Source of the DNA: an uncultured Cellvibrionales bacterium
Lineage (GTDB): Bacteria; Pseudomonadota; Gammaproteobacteria; Pseudomonadales; UBA7239
Assembly (NCBI GenBank): GCA_937864065.1
Contig: CALMIC010000088.1
Span: 1-32,089 of the forward strand
DNA length: 32,089 nucleotides
Direction: 5' to 3'
Shown: positions 23,492 to 32,089 of the stretch, in pieces
Layout of the letters: each line of letters starts with the position of its first letter
Numbering within the stretch: position 1 is the stretch's first letter
Made by a program: the position numbers and the translations under genes
The notes under the pieces: generated by a model
Seen by the model: the letters and a program-made list of their open reading frames with translations, nothing else
The model's database searches: none
Told to the model about the DNA's origin: nothing

Positions 23492-25378
23492 TCAGGCGTT
23501 GTCCAGTTCCTGCCAGCGCTCGTAGCAGGCTTCCAGTTCAACCTGTTTTGCCGCCAGCGCCTGCAGCACGGCTTCACTGGCCGTGCGTTCCTGCGCGAAG
23601 AAGCCCGGCTCCTGTGTTTTCGCAGTCAGCGCGGCAATCTCCGCTTCCAGCTGCTCGATGGTTTCCGGTAGCAACTCGAGTTCGCGCTGCAACTTGTAGG
23701 ACAGCTTGCCCGCACTTTTGCGCGCCGGTTCCGGCTTCGCTTCTGCCGCCGGTTTCTTGTCCGCGGACGGTTTGCCGGCGGCGGGTTGCCGGGTGAGCTC
23801 ACGCTGCCAGTCGCTGTAGCCGCCGACATGCTCGCTGATGCGGCCGTCGCCCTCGAATACCAGTGTGCTGGTCACGACATTGTCGAGAAAACTGCGGTCG
23901 TGGCTCACCAGCAGGATCGTCCCATCGAACTCCGCCAGCAGGTCTTCCAGCAATTCCAGGGTTTCCAGGTCGAGGTCGTTGGTCGGCTCGTCCAGCACCA
24001 GCAGATTGGCCGGCTGGCTGAACAGCTTGGCGAGGATCAGCCGGTTCTGTTCGCCACCCGACATCTGCCCGACCGGCGTGCGCAAGCGCGCTGACTCGAA
24101 CAGGAAGTTGTTCAGGTAACTGACCACGTGCAGCGCCTTGCCGTTAATGTCGATGAAGTCGCGCCCGCCGGCGACGTTGTCGACGGCGTTGGCGTTCATG
24201 TCGAGCGTCGCGCGCAACTGGTCGAAATAGGCCACCTGCAACTTGGTGCCACGGCGGATGCTGCCGGCAGTAGGTTCCAGCTCACCCAGCACCAGTTTCA
24301 GCAACGTGCTCTTGCCGCTGCCGTTCGGGCCGATGAGGCCGATGCGGTCACCGCGCAGGATCGTGGTGGAAAAGTTGCGTATGATGTCGCGCTCACCGAT
24401 GCGATAGCTGACCTGCTCGAGCTCCGCTACCAGCTTGCCGGATTGCGCGGCCTGGTCGAGCTGCAGCCTGGCCGTGCCGGTCTGTTCGCGACGTGCGGCA
24501 CGCTGTTCGCGCAGCTTTTCCAGTGCGCGCACCCGGCCCTCGTTGCGCGTGCGGCGCGCCTTGATGCCGGTGCGGATCCAGCGCTCCTCCTCGGCGAGTT
24601 TCTTGTCGAACTCGCTGTTGGTTTTTTCTTCCGACGCCAGCCGCTGTTCGCGGTAATCGAGGAATCCGCGGTAATCGCCGCGCCAGGCATACACCTGGCC
24701 GCGATCCAGTTCCCAGATCTGCGTGGCGATGCGCTGCAGGAAGCTGCGGTCGTGCGTCACCAGCACCACGGCGCCGGGAAACGAGGCGATTTCCTGTTCC
24801 AGCCAGGTGATCGCCTCGATGTCGAGGTGGTTGGTCGGTTCGTCAAGCAACAGTACGTCCGGTTCCTGCACCAGGGCGCGCGCCAGGGCTGCACGCCGCC
24901 GCCAGCCGCCCGACAGGCTGGCCAGCGTCACATCCGGCGCCAGCGCGAGCCGCTGCAATACGGTGTCGACCTGCTGTTGCAGCCGCCAGCCGTCCACCGC
25001 TTCCAGTTCAGCCTGCACTCGCTGCAGTTGTGCCAGCGCACGTTCGTCATCGAGCGGCTGGTTCACCAACTGGTGGTATTGCTGCAACAGTTCACCGGCG
25101 CGCGCGAGGCCACCGGCCACCCAGTCGTACACTGTCACCTCTGAAGCCGGCGGCAATTCCTGGGCGAGTTCAGCGACGCGCAAGCCGGCCGTGCGCCAGA
25201 CCTGGCCGCCATCGGGCTGTTGCTGGCCAGCCACCAGCCGCAATAGTGACGACTTGCCGGCGCCGTTGCGGCCGAGCAGTCCGACGCGGTCACCGGCAGC
25301 GAGGTTGAGCGAGACCTTGTCGAGCAGCACATGGGTGCCGAAGGCCAGCTCGACCTGTTCGAAACGGAGCAATGACAT
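23492..25378 (-). CDS. uup: ABC-F ATPase Uup
   Basis: A 628-residue soluble ABC-F protein that acts on ribosomes or branched DNA rather than on transport. ABC1 (about 1-220) has Walker A GRNGAGKSS, signature LSGGWRRR and Walker B LLLDEPTNHLD. The arginine-rich linker (KARRTRNEGRVRALEKLREQRAARRE) is the P-site tRNA interaction motif region. ABC2 has GPNGSGKST, MSGGEQNR and LVLDEPTNDLD. A C-terminal coiled coil (about 560-628), with ELELLPETIEQLEAEIAAL, distinguishes Uup from EttA. It is the last gene of a compact minus-strand string and starts 12 bases after the glycosyltransferase. Confidence 0.94.
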   Translation of the reverse strand: MSLLRFEQVELAFGTHVLLDKVSLNLAAGDRVGLLGRNGAGKSSLLRLVAGQQQPDGGQVWRTAGLRVAELAQELPPASEVTVYDWVAGGLARAGELLQQYHQLVNQPLDDERALAQLQRVQAELEAVDGWRLQQQVDTVLQRLALAPDVTLASLSGGWRRRAALARALVQEPDVLLLDEPTNHLDIEAITWLEQEIASFPGAVVLVTHDRSFLQRIATQIWELDRGQVYAWRGDYRGFLDYREQRLASEEKTNSEFDKKLAEEERWIRTGIKARRTRNEGRVRALEKLREQRAARREQTGTARLQLDQAAQSGKLVAELEQVSYRIGERDIIRNFSTTILRGDRIGLIGPNGSGKSTLLKLVLGELEPTAGSIRRGTKLQVAYFDQLRATLDMNANAVDNVAGGRDFIDINGKALHVVSYLNNFLFESARLRTPVGQMSGGEQNRLILAKLFSQPANLLVLDEPTNDLDLETLELLEDLLAEFDGTILLVSHDRSFLDNVVTSTLVFEGDGRISEHVGGYSDWQRELTRQPAAGKPSADKKPAAEAKPEPARKSAGKLSYKLQRELELLPETIEQLEAEIAALTAKTQEPGFFAQERTASEAVLQALAAKQVELEACYERWQELDNA

Positions 25379-25390
25379 GGGGAAACCTGT

Positions 25391-26362
25391 TCAGGGATGG
25401 CCGCTGGCGGCTTTGTCGTTGCGCTGCACGTCGCGCACGACGTACTGCGGCTTGCCATTGACAGTGAGGAACAGCCGGCCGAGGTATTCACCGATGATGC
25501 CGAGCATCATCAGCTGCACACCGGTGAGGGTAAGGATGCCGGCCATCATCGAGGCCCAGCCGCGCGGCGTATCGCTCAGCAGCGCCTCGACGAGGATCAC
25601 CAGCAGCCCGACAAGGCCTGCGCCGGCCAGCAACACGCCGGCAATGGTACAGATGCGCAGCGGTAGCACGGAAAAATTCAGCAGCATCGACAGGAACAAC
25701 CGCAGCAGGCGGCGCAGTGTGTAGTTGCTATGCCCTTCCGCACGCGGCAGGTGCTGCACCGGCAACGTGCCGACATTCTGCGTGACCTGGAAGATCAGCC
25801 CGTCAACGTAAGGGAATGGGCCGCGGTGTTCGGTGATCGCGCGCGCGACAAAGGCGCTGACGCAGCGGAAACTCGACAGGTAGAGGCCCTTCGGCTTGTC
25901 GATGACGATATCGGCACACCAATTGGTGAAGCGGCTGCCGAGGTTGCGCCAGCTCTCATGCTGCTTGTGCGCGTAGCAGGTATAGACGGCGTCGTAACCG
26001 TGCTGCTTCGTATGTTGCCACAGCCGCACGACCTCTTCCGGCGGGTTCTGCAGGTCGTCGTCCATGTTGATGATGTACTCGCCGCGTGCATGGGCATAGC
26101 CGGCCATGACCGCGTTGTGCTCGCCGAAATTGCGTGCGAGGTTGACGACCGTCAGTGCCACGGCATTGCGTTCGCACAGCTCGCGGCACACGGCGAGCGA
26201 ATTGTCCGGGCTGCAGTCGTTGACCAGCACGATCTCCAGGCCGCCCGGCACCTCGAGCGTGGCCAGTGCCTCGACCAGTGTCGCAATCGATGCGGCACCG
26301 TTGTAGACCGGCACCACCACCGACAGGGCAAATTCGTGTTCTGTCTGTTGCACGTTATTCAT
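25391..26362 (-). CDS. GtrB-like polyprenyl-phosphate glycosyltransferase (GT2)
   Basis: A 323-residue family 2 glycosyltransferase. The GT-A domain begins ALSVVVPVYNGAASI, followed by VLVNDCSPDNS and the metal-binding D-D-D in NMDDDLQNPPEEV (about 115-127), typical of GtrB, ArnC and DPM1 enzymes. Two C-terminal membrane segments follow (about 235-260, LRICTIAGVLLAGAGLVGLLVIL, and 270-295). It would transfer a sugar to undecaprenyl phosphate on the cytosolic face. The ATG at 26362 is preferred over 26437 because it overlaps the preceding methyltransferase stop (ATGA) and has an AGG-rich ribosome site. Possible partner of the GtrA protein at 16775-17170. Confidence 0.92.
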   Translation of the reverse strand: MNNVQQTEHEFALSVVVPVYNGAASIATLVEALATLEVPGGLEIVLVNDCSPDNSLAVCRELCERNAVALTVVNLARNFGEHNAVMAGYAHARGEYIINMDDDLQNPPEEVVRLWQHTKQHGYDAVYTCYAHKQHESWRNLGSRFTNWCADIVIDKPKGLYLSSFRCVSAFVARAITEHRGPFPYVDGLIFQVTQNVGTLPVQHLPRAEGHSNYTLRRLLRLFLSMLLNFSVLPLRICTIAGVLLAGAGLVGLLVILVEALLSDTPRGWASMMAGILTLTGVQLMMLGIIGEYLGRLFLTVNGKPQYVVRDVQRNDKAASGHP

Positions 26363-27093
26363 GTCCTGCCTGTTTTCTGCCCGTGGATCCACACCGAGCC
26401 ACCAAAGGGCAACTGTAACCGCAAGCGGCGCTCGCAATCCAGAACGGCGAAGAACAGGCGGTTCTGCCAGGCCGGTACGGCCTCCACTTCACTGCTGGCC
26501 TTGTGACGGCCGACGGTGAGACGCTGCAACAGCATCAGCGGGAACAGCAGGCTGTTCCAGTAGCCGCTGCGCAGCACCGTGAAGCCGTGCTGTTGCAACA
26601 GCTCGCGCAGGCGGCTGGCGGTATAGCGCCGTGCGCCGTGCACGTGTTTGTCATGGGCCGAGGCCAGCCACTGGTAAGCCGCCACGTGCAGCAGCAGGTG
26701 GCCACCCGGCTGCAGGCAGCGGAAGCACTCGGCGATCATCGCGTCTTCGTCCACCGCGCGGTGGTACAGCACATCCTGCGACAGGATGGCGGCAAAGCGG
26801 CCGTCGGCAAACGGCATCGCATTGGCGCTGCCGCGCACCACCGGCAAGCCCGTCTTGTGCTGTGCCATTGCCGCCGCCTCATCATGGCGTTCCAGGCCGC
26901 AATAACGGTATTGCGGTGCGTGTTCGCCCAGGTAGCGCAGCTGTCCACCGGTGCCGCAACCCGCATCAAGCACTTCGCTGCCAGCGGGCAATGAAAGGGC
27001 CTGCAGGCGTTGCAACACTACTGCATGCAACGCGCGGTACCACCAGAAATCCTGTTCCAGGTCATTCATCAGCAGGTATTCGATTCTTTCCAT
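26359..27093 (-). CDS. SAM-dependent methyltransferase (class I, Methyltransf_11 type)
   Basis: A 244-residue methyltransferase. The SAM-binding motif I is VLDAGCGTGGQLRYL near 41-55, followed by an acidic end of strand 2 (CGLERHD), AMPFADGRFAAILSQDVLYH (motif for strand 4) and LQPGGHLLLHVAA. The first 30 residues (MNDLEQDFWWYRALHAVVLQRL) are typical of methyltransferases in polysaccharide or glycosyltransferase clusters. The substrate is unknown. It lies three bases after another methyltransferase gene and overlaps the GT2 gene. Confidence 0.9.
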   Translation of the reverse strand: MERIEYLLMNDLEQDFWWYRALHAVVLQRLQALSLPAGSEVLDAGCGTGGQLRYLGEHAPQYRYCGLERHDEAAAMAQHKTGLPVVRGSANAMPFADGRFAAILSQDVLYHRAVDEDAMIAECFRCLQPGGHLLLHVAAYQWLASAHDKHVHGARRYTASRLRELLQQHGFTVLRSGYWNSLLFPLMLLQRLTVGRHKASSEVEAVPAWQNRLFFAVLDCERRLRLQLPFGGSVWIHGQKTGRT

Positions 27094-27096
27094 GGT

Positions 27097-27726
27097 TCAG
27101 GCGATCCCGAAAATGGCGGTGTCGGCACTGGTCAGCTCCAGTGCGGCATTGAAGCGTCGGGCGACCCACGCCAGTGTCACCTCGCTGTAGAAGCGCACGT
27201 GGGTCGGGTCGTTCTTGTAATGCCAGCCGGCAAAGGCGTCGCGCCCTGCCACGCGCTTTGTCATCACGCCCAGCCAGCCGCCCGGCCGCAGCAGGCTGAA
27301 CAGCCGCTGCCAAAGGGCACTGGCATCAAAGGCATGCTCGACCACTTCGGTGCAGGTGACGAAATCGTATGACGTATCCAGCACCGTGGTGTCCGGGTAG
27401 TAGAACGGATCGTACAGTGCCACGCTGCGGCCCTGTTCGCGCATCAGCGCGGCCAGCGCCGGGCCGGGGCCACAACCGTAATCCAGCCCGCGCGCCGCAG
27501 GCGGCAGCCGCTGTTGCAGTGGCGTGGCGACGCGCGCAAGGAAGGCGCGGTAACCCGGGTCATCCACCGCATTGCGGTGCAGGTCGTACTGCGCTTTTTC
27601 CTCAGCGGGCGACAACAGGTACTGTGGCGGCACGAACACCAGTGCGCAGTGCGGGCATTGCCGGTAGTCACGCCGTGCATCGCGATGGAAAAGCGCGCTG
27701 CCCTCGCCGTGGCACAGCGGGCACAT
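27097..27726 (-). CDS. SAM-dependent methyltransferase with N-terminal zinc ribbon
   Basis: A 209-residue protein. It begins with a CPLC ... CPHC zinc-ribbon-like segment (2-5 and 26-29), then a class I methyltransferase fold with LDYGCGPGPALAAL (motif I), ALYDPFYYPD, YDFVTCTEVVEHA and LRPGGWLGVMTKRV. The ATG at 27726 has only a poor ribosome site; a longer in-frame reading exists but lies inside the previous gene. It belongs to the widespread family found beside glycosyltransferases. The substrate is unknown. Confidence 0.86.
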   Translation of the reverse strand: MCPLCHGEGSALFHRDARRDYRQCPHCALVFVPPQYLLSPAEEKAQYDLHRNAVDDPGYRAFLARVATPLQQRLPPAARGLDYGCGPGPALAALMREQGRSVALYDPFYYPDTTVLDTSYDFVTCTEVVEHAFDASALWQRLFSLLRPGGWLGVMTKRVAGRDAFAGWHYKNDPTHVRFYSEVTLAWVARRFNAALELTSADTAIFGIA

Positions 27727-27734
27727 GGCGGTGC

Positions 27735-28211
27735 TCAACCGAGCTTTTTCTTCATCCAGCTGATTTCCTGTTCGAGGCCACCGGCCGTTTGCGAGATGAT
27801 GAACTCCTCGACTTTCTTGCCCACCAGCGGGATGCTCGCCTTGCAGCTGTAGTCGATCGAGTAATCGCAACCGCCATCGGCCGACGGCTTCAGCTTGAAT
27901 TTCGCCGACAGTGACACCGGCTGGCCGATCACCTCGGCCGTGTAGCTGCCCATGTAGGTGCTGCCGATCGCCTCCCACTGTTCTTTCATCTTGATGGTGT
28001 TCTCGGCGCTGAACATCGCCGCCAGCACTTTCGGCAAGTCACGCTTCACGGTGCGGCTCAGGTTGACGATCGTCTTGCGGCCCTGCTCCTCGACGGAACA
28101 CTGGATGTTTTTTTCGCCGAGGTCACTGCAGCGCTGTTGCAGCGCCGAGGCGTCGGTCATCAGGGCAAACACGGCATCGCTGTCCTGGGTGAAATGGTGG
28201 GTGATGGTCAT
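27735..28211 (-). CDS. DUF2505 family protein
   Basis: A 158-residue protein with the DUF2505 pattern: an opening HFTQDSDAVFALMTDASALQQR, a central V-x-LSRTVKRDLPKVL and a C-terminal VGKKVEEFIISQTAGGLEQEISWMKKKL. The fold is expected to be START/SRPBCC-like, a cavity for a hydrophobic ligand, but its function is unknown. It has no signal peptide. GGAG lies about 10 bases upstream of the ATG, and it starts six bases after the hybrid kinase. Confidence 0.88.
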   Translation of the reverse strand: MTITHHFTQDSDAVFALMTDASALQQRCSDLGEKNIQCSVEEQGRKTIVNLSRTVKRDLPKVLAAMFSAENTIKMKEQWEAIGSTYMGSYTAEVIGQPVSLSAKFKLKPSADGGCDYSIDYSCKASIPLVGKKVEEFIISQTAGGLEQEISWMKKKLG

Positions 28212-28217
28212 GGTGCG

Positions 28218-30635
28218 CTACTCCAGTGGTGCGGGTTTTGTTGCAATGAAAGGCAGCCATTTGGCCAGCATGTTCTGCAACAGGCTGATATCCACAGGCT
28301 TGCTCAGGTGATCATCCATGCCAGCGCGGCGGGACTTTTCCTCGTGGTCGCGCATGGCGTGGGCAGTGAGGGCAATGATCGGGATCGCGTTGCGGTATTC
28401 GGCGGCTTCCCACTGGCGGATCTTGCGTGCCGCTTCGAGGCCATCCATCACCGGCATCTCCACATCCATCAGCACCAGGTCCCACTGCTCAGCCGACTGG
28501 CAGATACGCCGCACAGCCTCGGCACCATTGCTGACGCATTCCGCGCGGTAGCCGAGCTGCTGCAGCAAGCCGACGATCACTTCGCTGTTGGTGTCATTGT
28601 CTTCCGCCACCAGGATGCGTGCGCCACTCGGCACATAGCGCCCCTGCAAGGCATGGCGATCCGGCGCGGCAGTGGGATGCTGCGGCGGCCTGACGACAAT
28701 CTGGAAACGGAACAGCGAGCCATAACCGGGCGCGCTCTCGACATGGATATGGCCACTCATCATCTCCACCAGCTGCTTGCAGATGACCAGGCCAAGCCCG
28801 CTGCCACCGAAACCGCGCACGCCGTCGGCCTGCGCGTACTCGCGGAACAGGTGTTGCATCTGCTGCTGTTCGATGCCGATACCGGTGTCTTCCACCTCGC
28901 CATGCAGCAGCCATTGCTCCGCACTGCTCTGCTCGACCTGGATGCGCACAGTCACTGTCCCTTGCTCGGTGAACTTGATGGCGTTACTGACCAGGTTGAT
29001 GAGGATCTGCCGCAGCCGCGTCACATCACCATTCACTACCACCGGGTTGCTGGTGTTGATCGAGAAATGCATGTGCAGCATTTTCTGCCGCGCCGCCTGG
29101 GTGAACATCGCCTCGATGTCCGCCAGCACTTCAGTGAGGTCAAAATCGCGCTCGTCGATGCGCAGCTTGCCGGCGACGATGCGGGAATAGTCCAGCACAT
29201 CGTCGATAACGCCGAGCAACAGGCGGCCGGCGTTGCGCATCACCTGCACGTAATGCTGTTGCTGGTCATTCAGCGGCGTGCGCTCCAGTAACTGCAGCAT
29301 ACCGAGCAAGCCATTCATCGGCGTGCGCAGCTCGTGGCTCATCTTGGCAAGGAAACTGCTCTTGGCGCGGTTTTCTGCTTCGGCCTCGGCGGCGCTGATC
29401 GCCAGCCGCGCCTGGTCGCTCTGGTAGTTGCTGATGGTCTCGGCCAGTGCCAGCGCAAACAGGATGGTCTGCAGGCAGATGCTGCCCTCATAGGCATCGC
29501 GCGACCATCCGCCGAGGTCGATGAAACCGGAGGCTTCGGCAATCAACAACATGCAGGCAAACAGGAACACCAGTGTGCCCGCGATGTAGATCGTCAGCCG
29601 GCGCTCACTGTTGGCCCAGACATAGACACTGGTCACGCACAGCAGCACCAGCAGCCCGAAAGCCATCACGATGACACCATTGACGGCCCAGAGGATCGGC
29701 AACAGCGGGCCCAGCAGCAGCATGCCGCCAGCCAGGTACTGGCCGCCACGCAATAACAGGTCGGTGTAGGGAAAACTGTCGGCAGTATTGAAATGCTGGC
29801 GCGAGAACGAGATGTAGGTCAGCGCCTGCAGCGAGAACAGCAGCGGGTGCAGGTACATTTTCAGCCATGGCCAGTGCGGCAGCAAGTGAAACAGGTAGCC
29901 GCGCATGTAGATCACTATAAAGAACGAGGTGGTGATGAAGGCGATGCAGTGGCGCACCTCACGCAGGCCGTGCACGAACAACGCGATCATCGACAGGTAG
30001 AATAACACCCCGAGCATGATGCCGACCGCGATATGACTGAGGGAGCCCTGGCGCATCTGGTACAGGCCGTAACTCATGCTGTCGGTGACATAGGGATTGA
30101 GCAACGTGCGATACGGTGTGTGCAGGCGCAGGTAGATGGTGCGCATCTGGTCCGGCGGGATCTCCAGTTGCCAGGCGATATCGTAGTAGGGCCAGTCCTG
30201 CTTGATCGGCACATGCAGCAGGCCGGCTTCACGCCGCACGATATCCGCCGGCTGGCCTTCAGCAGCCCGGTTGTACAGCAGCAGCGCATCGGTGAACAAC
30301 ACATAACCTGTGCTCAGCACCTGGCTGGCCAGCGGCGTACTGTTGGCAATGCGCATGCGCAGCCACACGGCACCGGACTGGAAGTTCACATCGGGGGCAT
30401 CGTAGGGCTGGAAGCGCTCGTCATACTCGCCGGCCAGTAATCCGGCCTCGTCGATCGCGCCGTTATCCGGCAGGTAATCGATATGCCCGCGCAGTGACAG
30501 GCGCTCCCCTTCCTTGGCCAGCGCCACCGGCGTGGCGGCCAGCGCCAGCGGCGCGCACAACAGCAGCCACAATGCCAGTAATGGCAGCAGCCAGGGACGC
30601 CGGTTGTTGGCAGTCTGGTGGGTCTTTCTGGTCAT
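28218..30635 (-). CDS. 7TM-DISM hybrid sensor histidine kinase with receiver domain
   Basis: An 805-residue hybrid kinase. A signal sequence (about 12-31, RPWLLPLLALWLLLCAPLALA) is followed by a periplasmic 7TMR-DISMED2 sensor (about 40-185), seven membrane segments (about 198-400), a coiled linker, HisKA with phosphorylated H434 in SHELRTPMNG, HATPase with N-box NLVSNAIKFTE and G-boxes DTGIGI and GGSGLGL, and a receiver domain with D724 in LVLMDVEMPVMDG and K in LSKPVD. There is no Hpt domain. The ATG at 30635 is preferred because it directly precedes the signal sequence; longer in-frame readings add unlikely Pro/Ser-rich sequence. The DISMED2 domain is thought to bind carbohydrate. The partner regulator is not in the window. 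Confidence 0.92.
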   Translation of the reverse strand: MTRKTHQTANNRRPWLLPLLALWLLLCAPLALAATPVALAKEGERLSLRGHIDYLPDNGAIDEAGLLAGEYDERFQPYDAPDVNFQSGAVWLRMRIANSTPLASQVLSTGYVLFTDALLLYNRAAEGQPADIVRREAGLLHVPIKQDWPYYDIAWQLEIPPDQMRTIYLRLHTPYRTLLNPYVTDSMSYGLYQMRQGSLSHIAVGIMLGVLFYLSMIALFVHGLREVRHCIAFITTSFFIVIYMRGYLFHLLPHWPWLKMYLHPLLFSLQALTYISFSRQHFNTADSFPYTDLLLRGGQYLAGGMLLLGPLLPILWAVNGVIVMAFGLLVLLCVTSVYVWANSERRLTIYIAGTLVFLFACMLLIAEASGFIDLGGWSRDAYEGSICLQTILFALALAETISNYQSDQARLAISAAEAEAENRAKSSFLAKMSHELRTPMNGLLGMLQLLERTPLNDQQQHYVQVMRNAGRLLLGVIDDVLDYSRIVAGKLRIDERDFDLTEVLADIEAMFTQAARQKMLHMHFSINTSNPVVVNGDVTRLRQILINLVSNAIKFTEQGTVTVRIQVEQSSAEQWLLHGEVEDTGIGIEQQQMQHLFREYAQADGVRGFGGSGLGLVICKQLVEMMSGHIHVESAPGYGSLFRFQIVVRPPQHPTAAPDRHALQGRYVPSGARILVAEDNDTNSEVIVGLLQQLGYRAECVSNGAEAVRRICQSAEQWDLVLMDVEMPVMDGLEAARKIRQWEAAEYRNAIPIIALTAHAMRDHEEKSRRAGMDDHLSKPVDISLLQNMLAKWLPFIATKPAPLE

Positions 30636-30723
30636 GCCAGCGAGGTTAACACAAGTTTTTCCGCATGCTGCCGCTGGCAAAAGATGATAAAAATGGGGCT
30701 GGAACAACCCCGAGGAGCGTCGC

Positions 30724-32004
30724 GTGGCAACAGGACCCGCAGGCAATGGCCACACCTGGATCACGGCACTGCTGTACCGGGGGCGTGACTGGTTGTCCGG
30801 CCGCCTGCTGGAAACCGGCCAGGCGGCCGACACACCGGACGGTGTGGCGTACAACGTCGTTTTCACCGGCCGCTACACCCTGCCTGAAGCAGAGGCCATC
30901 ACCAATATGGCGGCCTTCTTCAAGCTCGGCCAGGTCAACACCCAGCGCCTGCTGCAAGCCGGCCGCACCCTGAAGAGCTACCCGGACAAGGCGCCGGCCG
31001 ACAAACTGGCGCGCTTGCTGACTCGCGCCGGCGCCGAATGCCGCGTGGAAATGGAAATCCCGGCCGCCGATGACGAACCGGGCGCGGCGCAGAAAGTCGC
31101 CTTCGCACTGGAAAACGTCACCATTCCCGAGATCCACCTGCCGGACGTGCGCCAGTTCGGCCGCCGCCAATGGGGCTTCATAGGCACCCTCGTGCTGTTG
31201 CTGGCCGCCATCGGCACCTGGGAGTGGCTGCGACCGCCTGTGATTGGCGGCGACACACTGGCGGACTACGAGGCCAGCGTGGAGCGCATGGTGGCCAGGG
31301 CGGATCCGGCAGACGGGCCACGCATCCTGCACGCCGTCGAGATGCTGACAGCCTCTGCCCGTGCCGCCCAGGAGCAGAGCGCCACCACGGACCCGGCCAC
31401 AGCTGCCCGTCTCATCTATGCCCCGGTTGAAGGCAAGACAGCCGAGGAATTGCTGGCCCAGGCGGAAGCGCGACTGGAGCGGCAACGCGAAGCTTACCGC
31501 CGCGGCCTGGCGGAAGCCGACCAGAAGATTGCCGCCATCAATGACCAGCTGGCCGCCATCGCGCCGGACAATGCCGTGGTGCTGGCGCGCATCAGCATCG
31601 AGGAAGCTGCCTTCGGCTGGCCCACCGGTGCCAGCGGGCCGACGATCGTCTTCACCGTACGCAACAACAGCCACCTGCCCCTGAGCCGCATCCTGATGCA
31701 GGGCTACCTGTACGACAGCAGCGGCAAGTTGCTGGCTTCCCACCCCCTCACGTACGCCGTGTCGGGTGGCATTGCCCCCGGGCTCGCGCGCTCGGTAGCA
31801 CTGCCGATGCCACACGACAGCCCCTGGGCTGTGCAGAAAGCGCGCAAGCTCAAGGACGTGGTGCTGAAGTTGCGCGTGGCCAACGCCGAGAACCGCGAAG
31901 GCGAGTCGCTCGGCATTGATTACCGCCCGCTGGAGGCCGAGCGCCAGCGCCATCTCGACTGGAAGGCCAAGACACAGGCCGAGCTGGAGGCGATCCGGCT
32001 GTAA
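30724..32004 (+). CDS. Single-pass membrane protein of unknown function
   Basis: A 426-residue protein that I cannot name. Residues 40-110 form a small domain with YNVVFTGRYTLPEAEAITNMAAFFKL and a closing AGAECRVEMEI, resembling a short alpha/beta domain seen at the front of various gammaproteobacterial membrane proteins. One membrane segment follows at about 153-171 (WGFIGTLVLLLAAIGTWEWL). The C-terminal part has a coiled coil (about 240-275, ELLAQAEARLERQREAYRRGLAEADQKI) and a beta-rich domain with VFTVRNNSHLPLSRILMQGYLYDSSGKLLA, probably periplasmic. The start is GTG with GAGGAG six bases upstream. It is divergent from the hybrid kinase. Confidence 0.85.
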   Translation: MATGPAGNGHTWITALLYRGRDWLSGRLLETGQAADTPDGVAYNVVFTGRYTLPEAEAITNMAAFFKLGQVNTQRLLQAGRTLKSYPDKAPADKLARLLTRAGAECRVEMEIPAADDEPGAAQKVAFALENVTIPEIHLPDVRQFGRRQWGFIGTLVLLLAAIGTWEWLRPPVIGGDTLADYEASVERMVARADPADGPRILHAVEMLTASARAAQEQSATTDPATAARLIYAPVEGKTAEELLAQAEARLERQREAYRRGLAEADQKIAAINDQLAAIAPDNAVVLARISIEEAAFGWPTGASGPTIVFTVRNNSHLPLSRILMQGYLYDSSGKLLASHPLTYAVSGGIAPGLARSVALPMPHDSPWAVQKARKLKDVVLKLRVANAENREGESLGIDYRPLEAERQRHLDWKAKTQAELEAIRL

Positions 32005-32073
32005 TCCCGGCAACCGGCCTGCGGTAGCATCGCCCTGCCGCTGCCGATACCATGGGCGCCACTGGAGGGCCCC

Positions 32074-32089
32074 ATGCCGCACACCTACA
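32074..32089 (+). CDS. Possible start of a gene cut by the window edge
   Basis: An ATG at 32074 follows GGAGGG (32064-32069) at a short spacing. Only five codons are visible (MPHTY), so nothing can be said of the product. Confidence 0.25.

Overview
The window is a chromosomal segment of a GC-rich gammaproteobacterium. Two gene orders point to a relative of the pseudomonads: argH divergent from an AlgZ/AlgR-type two-component pair, and the smpB / ratA-rnfH / bamE / fur block with overlapping divergent promoters. The Fur protein also lacks most of the CxxC zinc site, as in Pseudomonas. I cannot place it more precisely. No rRNA, tRNA, CRISPR array or insertion sequence was seen.

Layout. 1-872: a doublet of palindromic GTAGGGGCGACC repeats, then a BrnT-like toxin with a CopG/RHH-type antitoxin. 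887-5176: argH, the algZ-algR pair and an RluA-family pseudouridine synthase. 5290-7093: small or housekeeping genes (a membrane protein, trmO, yjdM, a zinc-ribbon membrane protein). 7118-13782: a tightly packed operon of MFS transporter, a chimeric acyl-CoA ligase/E1-beta gene, E2 acyltransferase, stand-alone acyl carrier protein, glycosyltransferase and a B12-binding radical SAM enzyme. This looks like an undescribed biosynthetic pathway and is the most unusual part of the window. 13872-14434: a DUF4160/DUF2442 pair with a palindromic repeat directly at its end. 14463-16778: smpB, ratA, rnfH, bamE, fur, with another palindromic repeat between rnfH and bamE. 16775-23478: a GtrA-like flippase, then divergently the four dTDP-rhamnose genes followed by a short outer-membrane polysaccharide export protein and a Wzc-like co-polymerase/tyrosine kinase. 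23492-30635 (minus strand): one compact gene string of hybrid histidine kinase, DUF2505 protein, two methyltransferases, a GtrB-like glycosyltransferase and the ABC-F protein Uup. 30724-32089: a single-pass membrane protein of unknown function and possibly the first codons of another gene.

How the genes work together. The rhamnose, export and co-polymerase genes supply an activated sugar and the envelope-spanning part of a polysaccharide exporter. No Wzx, Wzy or initiating transferase is present here. The GtrA protein and the GtrB-like transferase flank this locus and could form a separate lipid-linked sugar modification route. The 7118-13782 operon has the parts to make an acyl group from a 2-oxo acid, load it on a carrier protein, modify it by radical chemistry, glycosylate it and export it. 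Its first enzyme gene, however, has lost most of the ligase, all of E1-alpha and the start of E1-beta in one in-frame junction, so the pathway is either degraded, rewired or misassembled at that point.
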